Positions 56,901-64,000 of a stretch of 64,000 nucleotides of DNA are shown piece by piece. Both the position numbers and the translations under genes were made by a program. The stretch comes from Crambe crambe (taxonomy: Eukaryota > Porifera > Demospongiae > Poecilosclerida > Crambeidae), in assembly GCA_963924555.1 (NCBI GenBank), contig OZ004594.1, positions 3,999,563 through 4,063,562 on the forward strand, in the 5' to 3' direction. Each line of letters begins with the position of its first letter. Position 1 is the stretch's first letter. The notes under the pieces were generated by a model. That model was not told the DNA's origin. It searched no databases and saw only the letters and a program-made list of their open reading frames with translations.

Positions 56901-57980
56901 TGAATTCACAGTTTACACAGCAATGATAACATGACATTGCTGCTTATTGATTGACTCCTACTGGCATCAACCTCTGAATAACAGCAGCACCTAGCCCTAG
57001 GTGGCCAAGGGAGACAAATGCACCGCTAGATTTTTGTGATAGTCTCGTCATAAACAAAAGAAACCTGATCAAAGCATGATTCAGTGTTGATCGTATGCAT
57101 ATCCCTATGTTGGCAGTCTATGGATATAATATACATGTGTATTAACTAACCGTCTTCCTATCCCTAGGCCATGTATCCATCTCAATATGAGGTTTTGTTT
57201 TGCATACACACTGTCCATACTAGTGGCATGCCTATAGAGGCTGACAATGAAATGCTACAAGACCTGTGATACTTAGCTTCTATTCAAGAGAGAGAGTGCC
57301 GACATGAACTCTCACTGGACCTATTTAAATAGCTATGTGTTGTACTTAAAAAAAAAAATGCACAAGTTGGGACTCAAACACTTGTATGAAACATCACACA
57401 CTGGATCTACTAGCTATGTGCTGCATTAAAAAATTTGGACTTGTTATGTTGACAGTCAGAACTGATAATTATGGTTCAGATTCCGAAATTCATAAGCACT
57501 ATAATTTTTTGTAGCTGGCTCAGTATTAATATGCCTGCAGGCATGCCTCTCACTTCAAATGAAAGGATAAACTCTCTATGTTCAGAGTACACAAGATATC
57601 CTTCTAAACACATCTAAAGGTAATGCTGTACTGCACCCTATGATTGATCTTGCTAGCTTACTGCTAGCCATTGATTGCAACTTACGATTCCTAACTTATC
57701 AGGGTAGTTGATGCATTTTTTCACTACAAATGAAAAGAGATTGGTGGTCAATTCATGGTACTGCTACTTGTCATTGCTTTAATAGCTGGGCTAGTATAGC
57801 TAAGCGAGCTACTCTGTCTGAGCTCACCCACGAGCTACTCTGAGCTTACCCACCTTCGTTTTCTGGAACTGTGCTCAAGACTGATTTCAAAGTCTCAAGA
57901 TCGCCACTGTTTGCAGCTCTTGAGATCAGCAGTTCGATATTGTTCAGGCGAATGTCTGCAGGGTCCTTTCTCTTAGGCAT
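38466..57980 (-). CDS. LRRK: LRRK-B: ankyrin-LRR-Roc-COR-kinase protein (LRRK1-like Roco kinase)
   Basis: Seventeen exons join in frame to 2672 codons: 57854-57980, 57686-57723, 54617-54794, 54151-54195, 53743-53890, 48288-51326, 47771-48002, 46867-47239, 46272-46419, 45655-45863, 44391-45412, 43783-43899, 42128-42427, 41490-41870, 40560-40946, 39417-40083 and 38466-39073. Exon number and all intron phases equal those of LRRK-A. It is expected to be a GTP-regulated cytosolic Ser/Thr kinase. The start is taken at 57980 (MPKRKDPADI) to match LRRK-A; an upstream in-frame ATG at 58055 would add 25 residues. Motifs that LRRK-A has lost (Thr of G2, full switch II) are kept, so this is probably the more conserved copy. 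Confidence 0.9.
40140..40295. repeat. foldback family 3, copy in LRRK-B intron 15
   Basis: Arms CCTTGATCATTCACCATAAC and TATAGTGAATGTTCAAGG are inverted, and TTAACCAAATTT pairs with AAATTTGGTTAA. The core is GAGAGCTGATCATCCACTCT. Confidence 0.75.
40560..43899 (-). CDS. LRRK: LRRK-B exons 12-15: protein kinase domain
   Basis: LGDGGFGAVF loop, Lys in IAAKKF (about 1901), IYRDLKPEN (Asp about 2009), ADYGIS (Asp about 2039) and PPEMI. All catalytic residues are present. The exon 15 donor is GTACGT after GFTND; the exon is six bases longer than its LRRK-A partner. Confidence 0.9.
42588..42695. mobile_element. palindromic small element, LRRK-B intron 12
   Basis: ATCCTTTTACCATGCCAACG and its near complement CTGTTGGCATGGTAAAAGGAT (last 20 bases cited as TGTTGGCATGGTAAAAGGAT) form arms of about 45 bp. 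The CCATTTTGG/CCAAAATGG pair continues inward. Confidence 0.75.
42925..43110. mobile_element. small element, LRRK-B intron 12
   Basis: Starts ATACTGTCCATTGCAGGTTG. It is the same family as 29211-29400 but inverted and in a different intron. Confidence 0.65.
43300..43435. repeat. foldback family 3, copy in LRRK-B intron 12
   Basis: Contains GGCCAAATTTCAC, GCTGATCGCCCACTCTATGA and GAAATTTGGTTAAAG, with the ATCCTTTAATCATTC/ATGATCAAAAGGAT pair at the ends. Confidence 0.65.
44391..45863 (-). CDS. LRRK: LRRK-B exons 10-11: COR domain and Cys/His linker
   Basis: AVSFLHDSGILLHFADSS and LYFINPQWLC, then PVFTRYYLLPFIPNGFFTRL. Exon 11 ends with NPCNKCAEH, CYIFTGPY and CPEHG before MADVAPDLV, the same CxxC...CxxH pattern as LRRK-A. 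Confidence 0.85.
45566..45583. repeat. G homopolymer, LRRK-B intron 10
   Basis: Eighteen consecutive G on the plus strand (C in the transcript), 72 bases upstream of exon 11 is not affected; it lies between exons 10 and 11. Confidence 0.85.
46272..48002 (-). CDS. LRRK: LRRK-B exons 7-9: Roc GTPase
   Basis: GEANMGKTS P-loop (about 1205-1213), TTGVELGDW with the G2 Thr, WDFGGQEEYYATH (G3 and switch II) and ATHLD (G4) form a complete motif set. Intron 7 carries a T/G homopolymer tract (47656-47696). Confidence 0.9.
48288..51326 (-). CDS. LRRK: LRRK-B exon 6: ankyrin repeats, Ser-rich insert and LRRs
   Basis: A 3039-bp exon encodes residues about 179-1191. It has the same plan as LRRK-A exon 6 but a longer Ser-rich insert (SGSSRSGSSERSLSKSKS), possibly a phosphorylation region. 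LRRs such as LRLSHNKLQELP and LHLDWNMLTELP follow. The LPCGNPLRLL...CQHCNH insert is conserved. Confidence 0.85.
51524..51540. repeat. G homopolymer, LRRK-B intron 5
   Basis: Seventeen G on the plus strand, about 200 bp upstream of exon 6 in transcript order. Confidence 0.85.
52057..52126. mobile_element. 70-bp hAT-like hairpin element, LRRK-B intron 5
   Basis: Ends CAGGGCTGCATTAGGGGGTG and ACCCCCTAAAAACTGTAGCC with CTG are inverted. The size and CAGGG end are typical of very short hAT-derived MITEs. No clear 8-bp duplication. Confidence 0.55.
52480..52630. repeat. foldback family 3, copy in LRRK-B intron 5
   Basis: Two GAGCTG-type cores (CTCTATGAGCTG and AGAGCTGATCATCCACTCT) with AATTTCAC and GAATTTGAAAG arms; a diverged or rearranged copy. 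Confidence 0.55.
53035..53096. repeat. G-rich tract, LRRK-B intron 5
   Basis: Repeated GGCGGGAGGGGGGG and GGGGAGG runs on the plus strand. It has strong quadruplex-forming potential in the DNA coding-complement strand. Confidence 0.8.
53456..53642. mobile_element. hAT-like MITE, LRRK-B intron 5
   Basis: Perfect 13-bp TIRs CAGGGTTCTGCCC and GGGCAGAACCCTG. The interior repeats a GGCCACCACTTGGCTATTT unit two to three times. Flanking octamers are not clearly duplicated. Confidence 0.7.
53683..53734. repeat. (AC)n(TC)n microsatellite next to LRRK-B exon 5
   Basis: AC units at 53683-53705 and 27 nt of TC at 53708-53734, starting nine bases after the exon 5 donor in transcript order. Confidence 0.9.
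53743..57980 (-). CDS. LRRK: LRRK-B exons 1-5: first ankyrin repeats
   Basis: Codons 1-178 include AANSGDLETLKSVL and TPLISAIRKGKLDCVKLLLY ankyrin helices and a linker ending NKPLLIK. Exon 5 is flanked within three to ten bases by complementary microsatellites: (AG)n at 53893-53983 and (TC)n at 53708-53734 on the plus strand. Confidence 0.8.
53893..53983. repeat. (AG)n microsatellite, 91 nt, next to LRRK-B exon 5
   Basis: Uninterrupted AG on the plus strand, that is CT in the transcript, ending one base before the exon 5 acceptor AG. It is therefore the polypyrimidine tract of this splice site. Confidence 0.9.
54328..54499. mobile_element. 172-bp TA-flanked MITE, LRRK-B intron 3
   Basis: TIRs of about 62 bp, nearly perfect: CAGTGGATTGCAGTGATCTT at the left and the complement ending ACTGCAATCCACTG at the right. 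Flanked by TA on both sides (54326-54327, 54500-54501), as for Tc1/mariner/pogo elements. Confidence 0.85.
54562..54589. repeat. G homopolymer, LRRK-B intron 3
   Basis: Twenty-eight consecutive G on the plus strand, starting 28 bases after the exon 3 donor in transcript order, where it reads as a C run. Confidence 0.9.
54895..55050. repeat. foldback family 3, copy in LRRK-B intron 2
   Basis: ATCCTTTGATTGATCAC, CATGACCAAATTTCAC and AGAGAGCTGATCACCCACTC with TATGAGCTG identify the family. Its right arm is short. Confidence 0.65.
56051..56320. repeat. 25-bp minisatellite, LRRK-B intron 2
   Basis: About ten units of CCCTCAATGTGGACTGAATA plus CATTA, alternating with a variant reading GTGAACTG. 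Units with G and with A alternate fairly regularly, so the higher-order period is about 50-60 bp. Confidence 0.85.
56321..57685. other. remainder of LRRK-B intron 2
   Basis: Non-coding by eye. A-rich run at 56690-56730. No exon, TIR pair or RNA gene is recognised. The stretch 55080-56050 of the same intron is likewise without a recognised feature apart from CAAGGGTATTTT repeats near 55545-55690. Confidence 0.4.
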
Positions 57981-58296
57981 CTTGCAGCTAGGCAGAATGG
58001 GTTTGAGATCGTGGAATTCAATCGATTGGATCCAATCTGGAATTTTGCACATCATGCGCGCGCAGTACCGAGGAAGTCAGGTGGGGCTTTCCCTCAAAAT
58101 TCCCCGTAGAACCATGACTTTGATTTCTACTCGAGTCTGGTTTCCCAGGAATCTGCTTTTCATTCAGACTTCTCTGGAATTCTACCAGAGTTTTGCTGAG
58201 TAATTGTCGTCCAACATATAAAAAAGCTAACTAGTCTAGCTGTTGCTAGTTACAAGTTCATGCTGCTAGCCAAGAGTTTTACGACTCGGTCTCAAG
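57981..58296. promoter_or_regulatory. 316-bp divergent promoter region (LRRK-B / RNF213)
   Basis: The start codons of LRRK-B (minus) and RNF213 (plus) point away from each other across 316 bp. The only CpG-rich stretch is ATGCGCGCGCAGTACCGAGG near 58054-58073. No TATA box is obvious. A shared, bidirectional promoter is the simplest reading. Confidence 0.6.
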
Positions 58297-59768
58297 ATGT
58301 CTGGTAATCAACTACCTCCTGAGAAGTGTATTTATTGTAAAATGGAAGCACCTGTTCTTCCTAGCTTCTACTGCGAGAAGTGCTTCAAAAAAATTGCTGC
58401 TGTGAATGGCTCCTCTGTAGGTTGAAAAAGAAAGTTCATTAATTTTATTTATCTGCTATTCATACTATGCAGGATCCTGTTCCAGTTCAAGAAACTGGTA
58501 AGATAATGGGCATAAACTTGGACCGATATTCTAATGTAGGCCTGAATAGTTTACGAATGCATGCATGCATGTGTATTGGGATCCTCAGGTATATTGCACC
58601 ACCTTAAAGAATAAAGATTGTTGAATGAGTTGTGATATTAGCCCTCAACTCTACCTAATATTGAAGTCTTGCTGGTTAGCATAATCAAAAATTGTTATTG
58701 AAGTGATGGAAAAAGCAAGCTTATGTAATTGTTAATCTTAATCATAACAGTTCATGAACCTGATATCAACATGATACCAGGATGTAATTCTTTAGTCCAG
58801 CATTTAAACCAGCAATCCTAGATCCTATGGGGGGTCCAGCATTTATTAATCTCTTCAAGAGGTTGTATATAGAGGAATCCATTGGTCTGATTGTCATAAA
58901 CAGCATAACCTTAAGTATCTAAGTGTTAATGTAAGTGTGTCATATTTGTCCAACTCACCTCTCTGTGTTTGTCCCCTCTGTGAAGTAGTTTTTGTGTTGG
59001 ACTGAGGAGTCCTGCCAGATGCTCTTTATTAAAATTGACTGCTCTGCGTCCCAGTCTGTGACACTGGTACAATGCAATCATGTAGTATGAATCCATTCAT
59101 GTAGGAAGACCAACATATGCTAATGTCGCTGCTACTGGTGCTGCCACTGGTGGAAGGAATGGTCAGCCTCCCAATTCAAATCCATCCCCCACCACAAATC
59201 CAACTACCAACAAAAATTTGCTCAATAAGGTATATAATATTATGATTAAGATTTTTTGCTTTTTTGTAGCTAGTGGAACAAAGTCAGTTATAGATATTAC
59301 GCTATATTTATAGCTAAAAATAGAATTGAGAGAGGCGGGGCTAGCTGTTTAGAATCCTTAAGTTCTTCCCAGAGGAGGTGTATAAAGTTACTTCAATTCT
59401 GCAGCCTAGCAAGGGGTGCAGTATATTTATCATCTAGACACCAGCACTATTAATGTTCATGTTATGTCTAGCAAATAGAGCTCAGTGAGCTGGATAATGA
59501 ATCCTGTACAGTATGCATCCATGGTCATCGTGTGAGCTCAAGTGTTAGCTATTGTGCACATGATGCATGATGAGTTATGATGTGTCTAACCTCCTCTGGG
59601 ATCTTCCATATAGTATGGCTACCTATAAATTAATAATGCCACACAAAATAATTATGTTGCAATTTGGCAAGGGTTATGCAGTGAAATTTCTTTTATATTA
59701 CTATAGGAAGCAGCTCAGCGTATACCTAGTAATAACAGTGGCACAGAATATCATCATCATCATAATAG
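58297..59768 (+). CDS. RNF213: RNF213 exons 1-4: zinc ribbon and disordered linker
   Basis: Exon 1 encodes MSGNQLPPEKCIYCK with Cys 11, 14, 26 and 29 in a CxxC...CxxC ribbon, as at the human N-terminus. Exons 2-4 give a short Asn/Pro/Thr/Gly-rich linker, much shorter than the human one, ending in a His run. Exon 2 is only 25 bp. Confidence 0.8.
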
Positions 59769-62700
59769 GTATGTAACAGCATTGATTGATCATATTACAT
59801 GGGTTATGTGTCAATGTGGCACAGGGTAAATTCCAGGGGACCAAGGAAAGGAAATACAAGGTTTAAGGGTAAATCCCAGGATCTTTCCCCTTTTTTTTCA
59901 ATCCTGAATATGTTATAACAAAGCCTAGGAATCTCACTGCTACAAATAGTACATTTATCAACAGGGAGTGTAGAATATTCCAACAAGCTATTAGCTACTT
60001 GCCTTCCTCCATAATACCTCACTTACATGTATGTAGTAGTCTTCTGAGCCTGTTCTGCATGCCCTCATTGGTTGATTAGGCCACCCTCACTCATGCATGC
60101 CATCACTCACTAAGAGATTGCAATGCATGCTGTATTTTTTTCAAAGTGTAACACCTGGAATACATAATTCTGATGAACACGCTGTCGCTGTGACCTTCAA
60201 TGTTATCATACCAGTGGAGTTTTGGATGTGGGATAAAAGTGACTGTAGTGTCTGCTTACGTTTTGGTGATCGTTGCCTTGGTGACTGGGAACATGATGTT
60301 GGTGCATTTGAAATCATCAGGTATGTAATCATGATGAATATTGCATAAAGTACATGTAACACATTTGAACCTGTCCATAGTTTATCTGTCTTAGCTTAGA
60401 TTACCATTTTCTTTTTTATGACCCTTACCTTATGGTCTATACCTCTCATGTGCATACCTCTCCTGTTTCTCTCAGATAGACAGACCAACAGGCAGACAGT
60501 CACATGAACTGACTACTGCAATCCTCTGTCTCATGGCATGCACTGAAGGGTATTGCATGACGACCTCGGGTAGCTATACTGAACATGCATGCTATGTTTT
60601 GTATTTCCCTAGTAACCAATCACTGATACAAAACCTAGTATCTAGCAAACATGCTACATGGTGGGTTTGAAAAATGATTGAATAAACATTCCCAGGGTTT
60701 ATTGGCATTATATTTACTGGTGGTATGGATGAGGTGTTTTATGGAGCTTCTCCCTTTGGTTTTGTGTTTAGCTATAACTACTATTATTGGCAAACATTAC
60801 AGATTTAGTACTTGTCCCAGGTTGTTTGCATTGTTAATTAATTGTAATCTCTTTTTTCTAGGGAATACGATGATGACATTTTGATGCAGTGTAAACTCTA
60901 TATTGATGTGGATGTAGTTCATTTTGGAAGACCTATTGCATATAAGTATCTAGTTTATTCACCAAGGCGCGAAGGCCATCATCCCTATGAGTATATTTGT
61001 GATCCTCCACATGGTAAAGAGGCTGTCAATAGATGTTTAACAGTACCTGGAGAAAGGTGCCATCCTAAAGGTAAAGCTAGCTACATCATAATCTTAAAAA
61101 TACTTGTTAGATATACGTATGTAGCTGCATGACTGGTGTAGTCCCATGTCAACAAGGAATGGCCAATAGGGAAAATAGATAATTCATGACATTTCTTAAT
61201 GGAACAGTGTAATCATGCTTAATTATACATATGATAGGTAGTCATAATCGGTATGATGGAATGATATTCCCTCAAGTGCCACCAAAGTCTCGTTGGAAAA
61301 GAGTTGGAGCAGCAATAAAATCACTTATCTTTGGAAGTAATACTGACAGCAAAAGTTTAACTTGTCCTAGTCGTGAGACTATTGTGCAAAATTCTCTGAT
61401 TATTCATCTGCGGTACTACCGGGAATTTTTTTTCGAATCAGGTGTTGCTCATATCTATAATTACACCATTACACAAGCCATGAACTCTATTTGTGAGGTA
61501 TATCATCAACTTCGGTGTTGTCAGTTGTGTAATGATAATGAGCGCAGAAATGATCCATGGATTGTTAATATCTTTAAAGTAAGCAAAGACTATTGATTTA
61601 TGACGTTATGATTGTCATATTCTTCCTATGCAGGAGTTTACAGCATGGTTCACAGACACTATCTTTGTACTGCATAAATTGGATGCCAGAGAAGGCTTTG
61701 CTAATGGAAAAAGAATGGCTTCTGTGATTACAATCATGTGTATTCTGTATGACATGAGCATTAATAAGAATATGAATGCCAATTTGGATTCTCTAGTAAA
61801 ACCCAACGTAGTTTCTGCTATGCTGTCTATGTTACTTCTTAGACCTGAAATCAAATCTGGAAATTACAAGTGTGAAGACTTAGAAATGTTATTATCATTT
61901 ATTCCTAAATTCGTACAGCTAAAGGTCACTCGTGCATTGGTCGAGTTTGCAATGTACTACTTTCGCATGGGTAACATTGATACAAATTCACCACAATGGC
62001 TGTATCTTCTCCCATTACTTCATCTGCTTAAATGCACACGTATACCTCCCCTTGTTAAACCTCTCAAGCTAGCGGAGATAAAGTGGGAATGGGATGAAAA
62101 CTTTCTTTCTTTGTGGACAGTAAAAGAAAGATTGAAGCGACTGAATCCTGGAGTTTTCAGGTATAAATATGCAGTACTTAATGACCACCAAAAGTGTACA
62201 TTCCTGTTCTGGAGGTAAAATGCAAACAAACTTTGCAGCTGAAGGACTATCTTCATAACCGTAAGAAGAGGATAAATCATAGGTCCTCCAGAACAGGCAG
62301 GCACTATTTTTGAATTTGATTGTTGCAGATGTGGTAATAATAAGTGGTTTATGTAATGCTTTGTATGCTAATCTGTAATAGCTGTATTATTATTAGCTGC
62401 ATAGCCATACAATTTCAATGAGCTATGAGTATTACTTATGCTTTATGGTATTAGTATGACTGAAGTTTATATTCGAGATTTGGAACCACTAACTAAACTG
62501 GACCCTTTGTTATTACCACAATTGGTTTTCATCTGTCCAAGTCATGAGCTTCCAACCTTCTTCAATCATATTCCAACTGATGTATCAGCTGCCTGGTTAT
62601 TTCGTGAAGTGAATATGAAAGAAAAGCACGGATACTTCAATGTTAAAGAGGTAACTGATACTGGGAGTGGATATATATAGCTAGGTTGTGGTGTCATAAT

Positions 62701-64000
62701 TTCTTTTTGTGTAATTATAAAGCACCATGTGCAGTTGGTTTGCATCGTTATGTCTGTCCATCAGTACTCTATCAGCTGGGTTGTAAACTCAAGTGAACAA
62801 TTCAGCAGCAAATACATCATGCTTTCTTGATTTTTACTTATGGATTTTCAAATGAATGCTTCATTTAAGAGTTTTTGTACTTCTTGCTCACCGTATAGTG
62901 TGCTACAACAGTTAAGAGAGTTTAACTATAAACTGGCTAGCTATATAGAACATAGTTCGAGGTGGGCTACGGTATGTGTGCAGTACACGTATAGTTATGT
63001 AGGATGGTTATCAATTGCATGCACCCCAAGGCTTGAGACTTATACCTTTACAGGTGCTCTGAACAGTACTGTCAATCAAGTTTGCCTATTGCAATTTCAA
63101 TTGGAGCATGCACATTATGCATGTGCAGGTACATACGCCTGAGGCATTTTGGAGTGTAGACCTACATCTATAGCTAATACACAACAATTTCAATGAGTCG
63201 TGACCTGCTCGCTCGCTGAATAATACCTGGGCTTTAAGTAGTTAGTGTATCCTGGAGAGAACCCTACATACTAGGCAAGCTAGCTCAGTTTCTAACAATT
63301 TTTCTTCTGATAACAGATAACAAAATACTCTGAGTTGGTCCAAAATTTGAACCAGGTTATAATGCAACAGTCCGTTGTTGAGCACAGGTAAGCTATTAAT
63401 ATACACTCATATTGCTCGAAAAAATTGAGCTATAATTATGACTTATAATTCAGTAGAATTGAGGCAACTTATAATATCATATGGATGCTGATTTTTAATC
63501 TTAAATTCGTATCAAAGCTCCATGATAAGACACCTGTGTATGTCAAGGCTCTGCATTCAGTTTTGGAGTTATTGTTCTCAGCATTTGCAGCAAAGGAAAA
63601 TATGTCACCAAAAGATGACTCAAAACTAGTGAAGCTAATGAATGAAGTACAAAAGGTTTTGAGAGATGAATGGATTATAAGACACTATACTCCAACATTT
63701 GGACAGCCAAACCTTAGAGAGAAGAAATTTTCGTATGCCAAAGAAGACTTGAAGGTATTTTCCACTGCAATGAAGTAATTAGGATTATAATATTTAGTGG
63801 AACTTTTAGGCTATTGATGAACTTGCCAGGATTTGCTGTCCAGAAAAAATACAATCAAAATGGCATGAGATCATTGGGAAAATATTGAAGGACCGAGTAG
63901 CTAGAGTGGTAAGTATATTAGCTGTAGCTAGTGAATATTACAAGTATGTATATGTCTATTTAGAATGATGACTTGAAAGTGGAACTTATAGTCATTCTTG
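58297..64000 (+). CDS. RNF213: RNF213 (mysterin) orthologue, 5' part
   Basis: Fourteen exons are seen: 58297-58416, 58473-58497, 59105-59229, 59707-59768, 60147-60320, 60862-61070, 61238-61578, 61634-62160, 62455-62650, 62870-62971, 63317-63387, 63454-63754, 63810-63908 and 63964 onward, giving 796 codons in frame and running off the window. The plan matches human RNF213 (5207 residues): N-terminal zinc ribbon, disordered linker, CBM20-like domain, then a helical stalk. RNF213 is a giant AAA+ E3 ubiquitin ligase that coats lipid droplets and intracellular pathogens. The AAA+ core and RING lie outside the window. Introns are short (50-600 bp). Confidence 0.88.
60147..61070 (+). CDS. RNF213: RNF213 exons 5-6: CBM20-like domain
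   Basis: AVAVTFNVIIPVEFW, VCLRFGD...LGDWEHDVG, then PIAYKYLVYSP and EAVNRCLTVPGE follow the same order as the human CBM20-like segment (VFIRGGEEFGESKWD, PYKYVIYNGE, EYVNRCLFI). This gives the strongest support for orthology. Confidence 0.85.
61238..64000 (+). CDS. RNF213: RNF213 exons 7-14: N-terminal helical stalk (partial)
   Basis: About 560 codons of alpha-helical, Leu/Lys-rich sequence, including ALVEFAMYYFRMGN and PQWLYLLPLLHLLK. The exon 10 acceptor is TTCATTTAAG at 62869, which keeps phase 0; the later TATAG would break the frame. The last exon runs off the end of the window. Confidence 0.75.
63127..63225. repeat. repeat fragment in RNF213 intron 10
   Basis: GGCATTTTGGAGTGTAGACC and CAATTTCAATGAGTC...GACCTG match 5040-5125, so it is part of the same dispersed element found in the left arm of inverted repeat 1. 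Confidence 0.65.

Overview
The window is eukaryotic and most likely from a sponge (a demosponge such as Amphimedon; this is inference). Genes have many short introns with GT/AG borders, the protein families are metazoan (LRRK-type Roco kinases, a Roc-COR-Death protein, RNF213, an NHL/filamin protein), and AT-rich, GCTAGC-rich introns are full of small palindromic transposons. I saw no rRNA or tRNA gene, CRISPR array or bacterial feature. All exon models were read by eye from splice sites, reading phase and comparison of paralogues.

Layout. 1-4.4 kb holds dead transposon pieces: a DIRS-like retroelement cut by a hairpin element, a 620-bp TIR element and a Tigger/pogo transposase tail. 6.5-15.8 kb (+) holds a nine-exon gene for an 879-residue coiled-coil/Roc-COR/Death protein. 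Its exons 1-3 lie between arms of one long inverted repeat, and exons 4-9 between arms of another. 16-23.6 kb is a transposon-rich gap with a RecQ-helicase scrap in a TIR element, a MULE-like element with a 9-bp target duplication, and a minus-strand filamin/NHL gene interrupted by one in-frame stop, with a decayed second copy beside it.

24.0-58.0 kb (-) holds two head-to-tail paralogous giant Roco kinases, LRRK-A (2644 codons) and LRRK-B (2672 codons). Each has 17 exons with the same intron phases: ankyrin, LRR, Roc, COR, a Cys/His-rich linker, a kinase with YRD and DYG motifs, and a C-terminal beta-propeller-like region. Only 203 bp separate the stop of B from the start of A. 58.3-64.0 kb (+) is the 5' part (about 796 codons) of an RNF213 orthologue, divergent from LRRK-B across a 316-bp shared upstream region.

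How they may fit together: the Roc-COR-Death protein, the two LRRK kinases and RNF213 all belong to families tied to cell-autonomous immunity, cell death or vesicle/lipid-surface surveillance. The clustering is visible in the sequence; a shared pathway is inference.
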